Below are positions 11,221 through 21,141 of a stretch of DNA of 64,000 nt, piece by piece (position 1 is the first letter of the stretch; each line of letters begins with the position of its first letter). Origin of the DNA: Tricholoma matsutake (Eukaryota > Basidiomycota > Agaricomycetes > Agaricales > Tricholomataceae); contig AP026544.2 in assembly GCA_026075535.2 (NCBI GenBank), positions 6,200,001 to 6,264,000 on the forward strand, written 5' to 3'. Below the pieces are notes generated by a model. It worked only from the letters and a program-made list of their open reading frames with translations, did no database searches and was not told the DNA's origin. Both the position numbers and the translations under genes were made by a program.

Positions 11221-11284
11221 TAGTATAACTGTTATATTGCTGACTTAATTGTACTTTATCATGTGACTATGAGGGTTCAATCCC
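11221..11284 (+). other. tRNA-like Pol III promoter module, right end of element A
   Basis: A-box match TAGTATAACTG (11221-11231) and perfect B-box GGTTCAATCCC (11274-11284) lie about 42 bases apart, facing the right terminus. The text before and between the boxes resembles tRNA-Asp/Glu type D-arm sequence, but the acceptor stem is not evident. Confidence 0.6.
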
Positions 11285-11522
11285 TGTGGTAGCCACTGAT
11301 TTTTCAGTCAATTATATAAGCAACTCGGACAGTCCTAGGACTGTACAAGTGCTGGTCCACTTGGACTCTGCTCGGACGCTCGGACAGTCCTAGGACAATC
11401 CAAGGACTCAGCTCAGACTCAGCTCGGACTGGACATTTAGTTTGGCAGGACTTTCAGCCAAAGAAGTCTGAGCAAAGTCCAAGCAGAGTCCGCTCGAATT
11501 GGGGGGGAGTGTAAAGACCTCA

Positions 11523-11717
11523 ATGTCAGCAGATACACTGGATGACTTGGATGATATTGATCCCTATGACCAGGGTGGTGATTTTGAGGATGGTGACCAT
11601 GAAGAGGACAAAGACTATGGCAAAGGAAAATATGCTGGACTTGGCAGAAAAGGCTTGCTCAATCAAGAGGAAATGGAAAATATGAAGATGAGTGTAAAAG
11701 AAGCTGGATGGCTAGAT
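11523..11717 (+). pseudogene. Helitron Rep gene, last recognisable piece
   Basis: In frame with the repeated MSA codons, this piece reads an acidic linker (DTLDDLDDIDPYDQGG) and then a KMSVKEAGWLDE motif typical of the segment just before the helicase half of Helitron proteins. Near 11717 homology stops where the minus-strand Ty3 RNase H begins, so the helicase is missing by truncation. Confidence 0.65.
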
Positions 11718-13032
11718 GAATGCGGACATGAAGTATTGCAGATTTTGATGATCCATCCAGATCTCAATCTGATGCATATATCCCTTTAAATAATGTCTCC
11801 ACACCTCCAATGCTCATATTATTCCCAACATCTCTTTGTGATGCACATCATAATTCCTTTCCACATCATTCAACCCTCAGGACAAATATGCACAAGGATG
11901 CCATTTGTCATCTTCGCACAGCATTGATAATACTTCTCCAGTAGCAAAGTCAGATGTGCCTGATTCCACTCGTAAGGGACATGTGAGATCTACTGGGGCT
12001 AATATTGGTCCCTCCACAAACTTCCTCTTCAACTCCTCAAACACTGCCTGCTGCTGTTCCCCCCACCTCCACACTACTCCCTTTTATGTAAGGTTATGTA
12101 AGGGTGCACCAATTCTGGAAAAATTATGCACAAAGCGATGACAGTAATTTGTGAGTCCCAAGAAGGCTTGAACCTCCTTGACACAGGTGGGCACAGGCCA
12201 ATCAGTGATCACCTGTACCTTGATCAGATCCATTTTGATCCCGTCAGGGCCGATCAATAATCCTAGGAACTCGATCTCACTTGTCCCAAACACACACTTC
12301 TCTGGTTTCAAAATTAGATCATTCTCCACTAATCTCTGTAGCACCTCCTGCACTATCGCTTCATGATTTTCTTCATCCTCCATGAATATCAGAATGTTGT
12401 CAATAAATATTATTACCATGCCTTTGTCTATTACATCCTTGAAAATGACGTTCATCATATTTTGGAAAGTCAGGGGACTATTGGTCATCTCAAAAAACAT
12501 GACAAGCAGCTTGAAGGATCCTCAATGCCTGGCAAATGCAGCCTTCCACTCATCTCCTTTCCTTATTCATATGTTATTGTATCCCCATTGTAAATCCAAT
12601 TTTGTAAAGACCTTGGCTTTTCCCACCTTGTCAATTATTTCTGAGATCAACGGCAGGAGGCATGCATTCTTCACTGTCCACTCATTCAGATACCTGTAAT
12701 CTGTACACATTTTCTTCCTCTGATATTTCTTTGGCACAAAGAATATTGGTGATGTCTGCAGTGATTTTGAAGGTCATATGTATCCTTTGTGCAATTGCTC
12801 ATTTAGGAGCACATCAACTTCTTCTTGTTCCATTGGAGGTAACAGATATATCTTTGACTTCTTTGGCACAAACCCTGGCTTCATTTTAATCGCATGATCC
12901 CATGGCTTCTGCACTGGCATTTGCTCAGACTCCTTTTTCTGAAAGACTGACAGATATTCATGATATGCTTTTGGTACCCACTCCTCCACTGGCTTCTCCA
13001 CCTTCACAATATTCTTGTCCCATGACTGTCCT
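11716..13032 (-). pseudogene. Ty3/gypsy element gypsy3, 3' half: RT and RNase H
   Basis: Minus-strand text from 13032 down to about 11716 gives the start of RT (WDHAIKMKPGF, LPPMEQEEVDVLL), the RT core with I-F-I-DD in place of Y-x-DD (near 12395-12410), FLGLTNYCHRF, and RNase H (ATGEVLSMLCEDD, then NYDVHHKEMLGII and HQNLQYFM). It is broken by shifts near 12500-12770 and by stops, including TGA in positions where arginine is usual. It starts in frame right after an AGGAC copy at 13028-13032; the matching gag-protease half is at 41306-43070. Integrase is lacking. Confidence 0.8.
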
Positions 13033-13617
13033 TGTAAGGGCAACCTTATGATCAGAGTCCTAAGAACTTGATACTTGCAAGGGAAAACCAAAGATTAAAT
13101 TCAATAACTATTGAACAAGGAAAAGACCCATACCTTGCAAGGGAAAACCAAAGAGAAAACTCTAAGGAGTCCAGTGCAAGGCTGAAGTATATATATGGAA
13201 GGCATGCAACATTCTAAAATACTTGGAGCCCCTTCCATCCTAGCACTAATTCAGATCCAGGGTCGTGTTCCCATTTGGGGAGATGGCCATCAATCAGTGA
13301 TAGTGTCTGCATCAGGCCATACTTGGTAAGTGGTGTTTGCATCAGGCCATGATTGGTAATGGGCATGTGAAGACATCCTCGATCATTTCTGCAGGCGCAA
13401 ACTGCGACAATGGTTTGCACAGGGTATTGACTGCGAGAATGGTGAGAGTACAATAGGGGCTGATGGATTGACATATCGGAATGTTTGTAGATGGTTGGCG
13501 CAAAAGGCGCCTCATTGCATGAAAAGACACTTTGTTGCGCAAATGTTTGCAGGTGTGCAGAAATGTTCGCAAACATGCGCCAACCATTGTAGGGGCTCGT
13601 AAGGTGTTCCCCTTACA
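13033..13617 (-). repeat. 3' LTR of Ty3 element gypsy2 (585 bases)
   Basis: On the minus strand it runs TGTAAGGGGAACACC ... GGTTGCCCTTACA. The polypurine tract AAGGGGGGGGTGA sits directly before it (13618-13632 on the map). The partner LTR with the same ends is at 43071-43744 on the plus strand; the two share most of their length but differ by an indel of about 80 bases and by substitutions. The outer edge carries AGGAC, the same five bases found outside the partner LTR. Confidence 0.85.
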
Positions 13618-15289
13618 TCACCCCCCCCTTAAGGCCCAGTGTCCCAATGCGCAAAGTTCCATTGGTGCAGATATCATGGTCGGAATCCCATCTGTCCAAA
13701 GGTAAGTGCATTAACATGTTTTGGGGCACTCAGATGAGCCCTGTAGAAGTTTGCGATTAGTTTTGCAGCATCGAGATCCTCCTCTGGAATCCATGAATTC
13801 TCTTTGTGCCCATAACCTTTCCATCTGACCAGATACTGCAATTTCCTATCCTTCATCTGCTGTCCAGCACCTCATCCACCTCGTACCTCTCCTCTCCTCC
13901 TACGATCTTGGGGGGCAGCAGTGGTTTTGCATGGCAACCTTTGATTGGGTCCATTGGCATGGGCATGAGCTTGATGATGTGGAACACTGGATGTATTCAA
14001 GTCATCGATGGTGGCAGTTGGAGGTGATATGCATGCGAGCTGACAGGATGAATGACTGGGTATGGCCCCAGGAAGCGGGGCACAAATTTCTTTGTGGGTC
14101 TAGTTGTGCTGATATCCGAAGCATCCAGGAAGACCTTTTCACCGATTGCAAAAATTGGTGCGGGGATTCACTGTTGGTTATAGTACCTCACCATATCATC
14201 CTTCGATTTGGCAAGGGCGGCATGAGCCTCCTCCAACGTTGACTTCATCTGGTCCACAAACTTGTTGACTGCCTCAAGCCTCAAGGGTTGTTGGTTGGGC
14301 TCAAAACCCATTCGCGGATGTCTGCCAGTGTCAATGAAGAAGGGGGAGTGTTGGGTGGATGAGTGGACATGGTTATTGTATGTGAATTTGCCCAGAGGGA
14401 GCAGAGTGTCCCAATCATTTTGGTGCTCATTCACAAAAATGTGGATGTACTGCTTGAGCTCCTGATTGACTCGTTCGGTCTGCCCATTGGACTGTGGGTG
14501 ATACACTGTGGATGTCGAAATGGTGATCCCCAACAAGCAATACAATTCGTGCATGAATTGCGCTACGAACTGCAGTCCCCGATCTGAGAGCATCGATTTC
14601 GGGAGGCCATGAAGCTTCTACACATTCTGCAAGTACAATCGTGCTGATCCCAGCGCCATAACGGTGGTGTGAGTGGGTATGAAATGGCTGTGCTTGCTCA
14701 CCGAGTCTACCACCACCATCATCGCATCAAAGCCATGGGAGTCTGGAAGTTCGGTGATGAAATCAACACTTACCACATCCCAGCAATTTTCGGGGATTGG
14801 GAGGGGGTGTAGTTCACTGAAAGGTCGGTGCTTCTGCGCCTTCGTGCGAAGACACAGATCACAGGCCTTACAGTACTGACCAACAAAGCACAACATGTTT
14901 GGCCACCAGTAATTGCATGAGATGAGTTCGAGTGTTTTCCAGTGTCCTGCATGTCCACCAATCTTGGAGTCATGATGCTGTTCAGTGATTCTGCATCGTA
15001 AGTCTGGTATGAGCAGAACATAAATGCGATCACAAAACCTCCATAATCCATCCTCCTCTGTCCACTCCGAGCTTCACAATGTCTTGCCCTTGGCCCTATC
15101 CAACTCCTTCATCACTAGTACCACTGCATCTTTGCTCTTTCCATCCCGAACCCCCTTTCACACTTCACGCAATATATTTTGCTCCACTCCTTCGATTGTC
15201 ACCCCTTCAAGTGCACGAATCGCGAAGAATTTGGGGCAGAGCAGGGTAGTGTCACAATTATCATCTGCGCCATTTGCATGATCGGCTCA
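13618..15289 (-). pseudogene. gypsy2 pol 3' part: integrase and chromodomain
   Basis: Reading the minus strand, a Ty3 integrase is recognisable in pieces: the C-x2-C part of the zinc finger (CKACDLCLRTKAQ, near 14830), the first catalytic Asp in SVDFITELP, the second in LSDRGLQF, and Glu in the GQTERVNQEL motif near 14470. A chromodomain (LQYLVRWKGYGHKENSWIPEEDL, 13700-13850) closes the frame before the polypurine tract, so this is a chromovirus, whose chromodomain usually directs integration to heterochromatin. Frameshifts near 14600, 14170 and 13860 inactivate it. Confidence 0.85.
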
Positions 15290-16339
15290 TCACAAAAGTG
15301 CATCCCACTTACCCATACTCTTTCCAGGACGGTGGTGCATGATGAAGTCAAACCGCGAAAGATAGAGTGACCAGCGAGCTTGTCTGCAATTTAGCTTTTT
15401 CACAGTCATGAAGTACTCCAGATTTTTGTGGTCAGTCCTGATCTCTACCTTGTGCTGTGCACCTTCAAGGAAATGCCACCATTCCTCTAATGATCTCATC
15501 ACTGCTAGCATCTCCTTGTCGTGGATCTCATAATTTTGTTTGACTGCATTGAGCGATTTTGAGTAGAACACGATAGGGTGCCATTTGAGATCATCAGCCA
15601 ATTGCTGTGACAGCACTGAGCCAGTCGCATAGTCTGACCTGTCTGCCTCGATGCGAAATGCTTTGGCGTCATCAACAAAATGGAGAATAGGGGAGGATGT
15701 GACCTGATTCTTGATTTCGTCAAAGGCACCTTGTTCCGAAGGTCCCCATTCCCATTTGCACTCCTTCTTTGTGAGCTCAAAGAGGGGTTTCGCATGATGC
15801 AAAAAGTCTTTGATGCAGCGCTGATAGAAATTTGTGTCTCTGACCTTTGTGAAACCTAAGGCATCCTCGGTTTGGAAATGGTGATTTTTGGGGGCATCTA
15901 AGCATCCTTCCTGGGTGAAGTACCAGAGTTCAATGTACTCAAATGATTTGAGTTTGTGCAGTGCATATGTGGCAGGCCGAGGTGTGATGAAATCATCTAC
16001 CGTGGTATTGACATCAAAGCCATTCATTTTTGGCTTCTTCTTCTCTGCTTCATGCCTTTCTGCTTCCTCCTCTGCCTCTCTTTGAGCTCTCTGCTCATTT
16101 TCCTCCTGGCACTGCTGGTGTTCGAGCTCTTCCTGGTCTCTGAGGTCATCTATGAGCTGCTGGTTCCAGGCTTCTACATGGCAGTTCTTTTGCTGATTCC
16201 AGGTGTCTGTGAGGTGTTGGATGACCTGCTTGTTATTCATTTTTCCTGCATTGATCAAGGCAGTGCAAATGATATTGAACTTGGGTGCTCCATAGTCTGG
16301 ACAAGTTTTGAGATTTGGGTCTTGTTCGATGTGATCCAT
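15290..16339 (-). CDS. Chimeric ORF: gag-like N-terminus fused to Ty3 RNase H (349 aa)
   Basis: Residues 1 to about 165 are a Glu/Arg-rich coiled coil (QREAEEEAERHEAEKKK) followed by the RPATYALHKLKSFEYIELWYFTQEGC block known from many mushroom transposon-linked proteins. At about residue 167 the text jumps straight to the end of an RT and an RNase H domain (FLHHAKPLFELTKKECKWEWG; ATGSVLSQQ; EIHDKEMLAVMRSLEEW; ARWSLYLSRFDF). Protease and most of RT, normally 500 or more residues, are missing, yet the frame is open across the join near 15840. The ATG at 16337-16339 is the first in frame. The C-terminus ends early at MGKWDALL. It may be a deletion product without function; no promoter was recognised. 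Confidence 0.7.
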   Translation of the reverse strand: MDHIEQDPNLKTCPDYGAPKFNIICTALINAGKMNNKQVIQHLTDTWNQQKNCHVEAWNQQLIDDLRDQEELEHQQCQEENEQRAQREAEEEAERHEAEKKKPKMNGFDVNTTVDDFITPRPATYALHKLKSFEYIELWYFTQEGCLDAPKNHHFQTEDALGFTKVRDTNFYQRCIKDFLHHAKPLFELTKKECKWEWGPSEQGAFDEIKNQVTSSPILHFVDDAKAFRIEADRSDYATGSVLSQQLADDLKWHPIVFYSKSLNAVKQNYEIHDKEMLAVMRSLEEWWHFLEGAQHKVEIRTDHKNLEYFMTVKKLNCRQARWSLYLSRFDFIMHHRPGKSMGKWDALL

Positions 16340-16666
16340 GTTATTCGGAGTAGGTATACAATGGTGTAGTATTAAATAGAGTGCATATTACACAACTATG
16401 AGAAAAGAGCGAGGAGATTTGGGTCAATGAGTGAACGTGGTGGTGGTGCAGAGGTAAGCAAGTGCATGTCACACCTCAGGTTCGCTCAAAGACCAAATTC
16501 TGTTTCTACACTCGTTCCTTGCTACATAACAGAATAGCAAATGATGGCTGCTGGTGAAGGAGAGAGGTGGGGATGGTGGAGGTGTAGGAGAGAGGGAATG
16601 TTAGAGATGTGGATGATGGAGACGAGCTGCTGCTAGTTCCTGTTCTGCACGGATTGTCAGGTTTTC
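16340..16666. other. Non-coding spacer
   Basis: No gene recognised. The stretch has GA/GGTGG-rich text on the plus strand (CT-rich on the minus), which could be the leader of the chimeric ORF, and it contains the junction between the gypsy2-derived block and the DIRS block. Confidence 0.5.
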
Positions 16667-17482
16667 TCAAATGTAAATTTTCCAAGCCACAAAAGACCAG
16701 CAGCCGATGGCTTGGATCACAGATTCTGATAAACCCAAAGTGGTGAGAAAAGTTGCACCCCCTGCATATGGAGAATGTCCACCAAAGTTGCAGCTCAAAA
16801 TTGTGAAGAATCTCTTGTCAAACCAAGAACAAGTGGGGTGAGAGCCATCTTGATGAAGCCACAAAGCTGCTCTAGATCCATGCAGCTTGTCTTGTAGAGA
16901 TGTGTACTTTTGGAGAAGCTTCACTGGGTCCACAATCATTTGTTGTGTGAACAAGACATCAGTTCCATGGTACAAAGGGTCCACCTTGTGGTATGGTAGG
17001 TTATACTGAGCGCAGCCATTCTCAAACAAGAGAAATGCCTGCTTGATGATCTTTCACCAACCAAAGAATGACTTGCCATTCTTCTGAACTAGTTCCCCCA
17101 TGAGATGGCATGCATAGAATGCACATGCAATGATTGTCACAAACAACAGGTCATCATATGAGCCTGAACATTCTGTGACTTTGAGGACCATTTGCAGATG
17201 TACAGGCTGCAATGCTAGTTTGCACCTTACTGGGTCTGCCCATACTTTCTTCAATCCACAGATTGTTGTGGTGACAAGGGGATGCATGTGATTCTCATCA
17301 AATTGGGGGTAGATGTCACAAAGGAAATGATGAGTGCCTGTAAGATATTTCAGTGCAGAAGCAATAAACTGTGAAGAATAAGCAATATACTGGGATAAAG
17401 TCTGGGGGGTAGGATCCAATGACAGATGGTGAGCAGTGCAGAAATTGATGTAATCCTGAGCACCTGTTGCATACCCCTTCAT
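16667..17482 (-). pseudogene. DIRS-type tyrosine recombinase, first family (decayed)
   Basis: The minus strand first gives an N-terminal core-binding half (17482-17054: GYATGAQDYINFC, LTGTHHFLCD, FYACHLMGELV) and, after a stop near 17054, a catalytic half (HQDGSHPTCSWF, GGHSPYAGGATFL, LGLSESVIQAIGCWSFVAWKIYI). Enzymes of this fold cut and rejoin DNA through a tyrosine assisted by two arginines and histidines. Here the Arg of the H-x-x-R motif is Tyr (HSPY), and the first Arg, expected in the C-H-x-MGELV context, is Leu. The protein is therefore judged inactive. It closes a gag-RT-RNase H-recombinase order read on the minus strand up to 20593. Confidence 0.75.
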
Positions 17483-17719
17483 AGTGGAGTGTTCTATAGC
17501 ACTTGCTTGAAGATGCTGTACTCAGATATCCAAGTCGGCGAGGTGCATGGGAGGTTGAGTTACACGAGAGGTGTTCACTTGGCCTCCCAGTGGGCTCAAA
17601 AGCACTTCCTCCATTGCACCAGCAACAGCTCCCATGAAGGGCTGAAAAATGGACATGGTCAGCAGAGAATTTTCAATGATACTCTTAGAGAAGAAGACAT
17701 GATAACATATCTACTCTGA

Positions 17720-18470
17720 TGTTTTTCTTGCCTTTGATGTGTTGTGCACGTAAATCAATGCCAGAATTCAAAATCACCTCCACTAAGCCAAGGAGAGGTG
17801 CATTATGCATGGATTCAGATGTTTGAAGGGTGTTGAGGACATGGATGGAGTCTAGACTGTCTGACCAGAGAAGTCTCAGTGAGGAGGATGGGCAAAGGAG
17901 GCGATGTGATGTATCCCAGATAAAATTGCCATTAACTCTAGAAAGAAGATGTCAACTTTCTCTGACCCTGCACAAATCTGATACACAAAACCTTGATTTG
18001 CATAGATGAATGATAAAGCAGTTGTCAGTGATACATCTGTCCACAGGATGATGTCGGCTTCACTGTCCAACCATAATCCAGAGTTGGGAAACTGGATGCC
18101 TATAGAATAGGGAGTTATGACTTTCAACCAGGAGAGATCAGATGTGACAACAGCATTGATGGGAATGCCAGAAAAGGGATGTGATTTGCCACTCATCTTA
18201 CGATATAGCACAGCTGGGGCTGGCCTGTGTTTCCCATGAAAACACAGGCCTCGGAAACGTGTTTTGTGACTTTGATGTGTGTTTCCTTAAGAAACACCTC
18301 ATGTAAGCACTGCCAAAAAGATGATTACATAATGGTTATCCCAAGGAAACATGGATTAGAAGTCACAAAACATGTTTCTGAGACCTGTGTTTCACATGGA
18401 AACACAGGTCAGCCCCAGCTGTGTAGCTCTGTCAATGCAGGGTGACCCCAAGGAAGTACATTCAGTAGCC
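17720..18470 (-). pseudogene. DIRS-type RNase H, split by a MITE
   Basis: On the minus strand the domain starts before 18424 (LTELYRKM context), is interrupted at 18209-18423, continues with KSHPFSGIPINAVVTSD, WTDVSLTTALSFI (first acidic residue of RNase H) and ELMAILSGIHHI, and ends with HNAPLLGLVEVIL and IKGKKNIRVDMLS at about 17720-17860. Removing the MITE and one TAG restores the frame. Several stops separate the pieces. Confidence 0.65.
18209..18423. mobile_element. MITE family M2 (215 bases)
   Basis: Perfect terminal inverted repeats CACAGCTGGGGCTG continue as imperfect inverted text (cctgtgtttcc...ggaaacacagg, gttttgtgac...gtcacaaaac) so that most of the element can fold on itself. 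TAG is duplicated at 18206-18208 and 18424-18426. The 3-base duplication and CAC start resemble those of M1 and of the large fold-back element, although the terminal sequences differ. Confidence 0.85.
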
Positions 18471-18719
18471 AGTTGAGGTGTCCTACTAGACATTGCCACT
18501 CATGCAGGGTAGGGTTTCAACTGGGTGAAGCTAGGAAGCCATTGATCTTAGAGATCAAATTGGATACAGAGGATGGAGGCAAGGAGATGCTCCCTCAATT
18601 TGCATCGACCCAGAATCCAATAATTTTAAGAAGCTCACCGTGATCTTGCTTCTTGTCTTCAAAAGGGCAAGAGATGTGTTCCCACAGAATCAGCAGGTGA
18701 ACCTGTCATGAAGATTTTT

Positions 18720-19465
18720 TTTTGCCCCAAAACTCTACCAAATGGTTGGCAAAGTCCCACCTGAAGAAATCATCCATATAAACATGGAGTCCATGGATGT
18801 CAAATTCTTGTGTGGCGAGCCAGCACAGTAGCCCAAAAACTGCACACCAGATTCAAGGGGATGCTCTGTTGCCAAATACAGTATACTAAGCAGCGCACAA
18901 CATACAGTTTGCCTTCAATATTGACAACTTGATGCAATTGAAAAATAGGGTGAGCCAGCAGATTCAGGAAAGCAGTGGAAACATCCAACTTGAAGGTGAT
19001 AATGTGCCTTCCAGGGTTCACTTCACAAGCATCATGGAGTGTCTGCCCAAATGATTGCATGTCATCATACTTGACTTTAGCCTCACCCTGAGGAATGCCA
19101 TCATTAATCCCTGAACCAGAGTGATCAGTAACTACACAAGGTTTTTCATGCTGCCAGATGACAAACATGGGTGACACTTTCATTCCAGGGAGGAGAGATA
19201 ACTCTGGCAGTGGGTCCAACCACCCTCCTGCATTGATCTCTCTATCTCTGAAAGCTTGGATTTGTTCTTGATCTAGCTTGCCTGCAGGATAGTGTTTTGT
19301 GACTTCTTCAACCTCAATCTTCCATTCTCCCTTGTCCAATGGCCAAAATCCTTCATGAAACCCTTTCATGACTGAATGAACAAATGGTTGGTTGGGGTGG
19401 TTAAAAAGGAGTAATTCTAGTTTGTCAATGTTGAAAGGAGTGTCCACTTTGATTGCATTTCCCAA
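18720..19465 (-). pseudogene. DIRS-type reverse transcriptase
   Basis: The main open stretch (19465-18800) contains KVSPMFVIWQHEKPCVVTDHSGSG, the DVSTAFLNLLAHPIFQ segment holding the first catalytic Asp, and a C-terminal block damaged by frameshift. Beyond the shift the catalytic Y-M-D-D can be read at about 18767-18778 in another frame. RT would copy the element RNA into DNA. The sequence matches the RT type that in mushrooms precedes an RNase H and a tyrosine recombinase, as it does here. Confidence 0.75.
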
Positions 19466-20593
19466 AGACTTAATAGATGCTTGAAGATGTGGGTCATCTA
19501 GGAGATGCTGAGGAGTAGAAGAGAGAGGAGGAGTGATCTCAGTATAATTGCAGCAGGAGAAATTGTATTATTTGAACTATCAGACCAGACAAACCCTCGC
19601 TGAAAATGAGGAGGGTCAAGAAAGTGATGAGAATTATGTTTTAACAAGGGAATGGAAGTAGTAAATGTCCTCAGCCCATTCTCAATAAATGATGTAACCT
19701 TGTCTTGATTCAGGGCCTTCTCCTGTTCATGAGTGAGATTGCAAGGACACGAAACATTGCTCTTTGTCTTTGGCTTGATGTCCTTCACCACAAACACAGC
19801 AGATCCCATGCTTATGCTTGTAAGGGCAATGATCTGTTTTGCAGGTGCCAAAACTCCAGTTGTGACATAGAACATCAGCTCACTTCGCTTGTCCAGAGGA
19901 AGGGAAGGGAGCAGTACATTTATTCGATGAATGAGGACCTCAGAACATTTGAGCAGGGAGCAGAACATTGAGCTCAGCTTTGTCATCCAGATGAAAAGGT
20001 TTATGTGCATACTTGTCATGCACCTCAACATTGAATTCAATTGCAACTTGGACATTGTTTGGCACAGCTCGGAAAAGGTCTGAGACAAATGATTGATACA
20101 CTTGAAGTTCATTTTCTCAATGATGAAAGAAGTAAGATGTCCCAGCGGCCCAGGCATCAAAAACTCATAACCAGTCAGCCTCACTGTGTAACTTAAGCTT
20201 AGTAAAAGCTTGCTCCTTCTTAACAAGCACATAGCCAGCTCCGAAATCCTTGGGGTTGTCATGGTGATCATAGCCATTTTCCATAGATGCAAAAAGGTTT
20301 TCAAAGTCAACAAAATGATCGAGTATAATCCTATGCCAGATCGTCCATGATAATGGAACAGCAACCAAAGTGAATTGTGCTTTAGTGACAAGGGCCTCTT
20401 GAGTTGCTTGAGGACTGAAGACTGCAAGAAGCTCTTGAGTCTTCTCCAGGTGAGCATCAGCCCATGCCAAGAGAGCCAGGTTGGCAAGATGAGGGGCTTT
20501 GGCAAGCACTGCTGCAGGTATAGCCCCTTTAGCATTTGGGATTCCCAACAAGTTGGCAACTTCATCAGTGAGGAGAGAGGAAGAGGGGAGAAC
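19466..20593 (-). pseudogene. DIRS-type gag-like region
   Basis: The minus strand encodes LLTDEVANLLGIPNAKGAIP and an Ala/Leu-rich helical segment (20600-20165), then frameshifted text. A Cys/His cluster (CCVCGEGHQAKDKEQC) can be read near 19780-19830. The position before RT and the zinc-knuckle-like cluster fit a capsid/nucleocapsid protein. The 5' end is lost where an LTR abuts at 20594. Confidence 0.55.
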
Positions 20594-20895
20594 TGTAAGA
20601 ACAACCTTACAATCAGAACCTGAGCTCAATACTTGCAAGGGAAAACCAAAGTGTTAGATAAACTAATGGAACAAAGAAATATCTACACACCTTGCAAGGG
20701 AAAACCAAAGAGAAAAGTCTAAGGTGTTTCCCTGCAGAGGGTGCTAACTATATACCTGGAACCATGTGATGAAGTAAAATAATTCAGTCTCCATGTGGAA
20801 GCGGGACTAAGGAAGTGAGCACCACCAGGGGCGCATCAGAAGGTCATCCTGCTTCATCCTAATGCATTCAAAAGTCATCCCATGATTTCTGTGGC
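20594..20895 (-). repeat. Partial LTR of a gypsy2-related element
   Basis: On the minus strand the segment ends CTTGCAAGTATTGAGC ... TTGTTCTTACA, closely matching the 3' part of the gypsy2 LTR (CTTGCAAGTATCGAG ... GTTGCCCTTACA), including the repeated 'tttggttttcccttgcaag' words. The rest is cut off by the LTR element starting at 20896. Confidence 0.7.
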
Positions 20896-21141
20896 TGTAA
20901 GGGGACAACCCATGGGTAGGGTACCCAGCCCCTTCCTATGTTTATATCAGTCATGGACTCATTCCTACATTCCTTTCCATTACATTACTCTAGCTTTGTT
21001 ATCATTTGGCTACAGCCTTATCTTGGACAGTTGGAGTAGTGACCCTTCTTTAGTTCATTATTATTAGGATTTCCTCCACTTATTAGTGCCTTCTCTCTCT
21101 GATTGAGTCTCCTCTTGTTGCTGCAGGGTCTTGCCCTTACA
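20896..21141 (+). repeat. 5' LTR of pol-less LTR element F (246 bases)
   Basis: Runs TGTAAGGGGACAACCC ... GGGTCTTGCCCTTACA, with a second, truncated copy at 23399-23515. Termini TGTAAGG/CCTTACA are perfect inverted repeats, as usual for Ty3-type LTRs. Confidence 0.85.

Larger units (their letters stand above)
9356..11522 (-). mobile_element. hAT-like element A (2,167 bases) with tRNA-like ends
   Basis: Flanked by ATGTCAGC at 9348-9355 and 11523-11530 (identity extends to ten bases). Termini share TTTACACTCCCC next to imperfect outer bases, followed by arrays of CTCGGAC/GTCCGAG words at both ends. An 8-base duplication suggests hAT-type transposition. Inside, from left to right: a minus-strand tRNA-like module (9621-9693), two GC hairpins (about 9779-9800 and 9838-9868), a pyrimidine minisatellite, three hairpin/mini-intron modules read on the minus strand, and a plus-strand tRNA-like module (11221-11284). 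No transposase is encoded. Confidence 0.8.
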
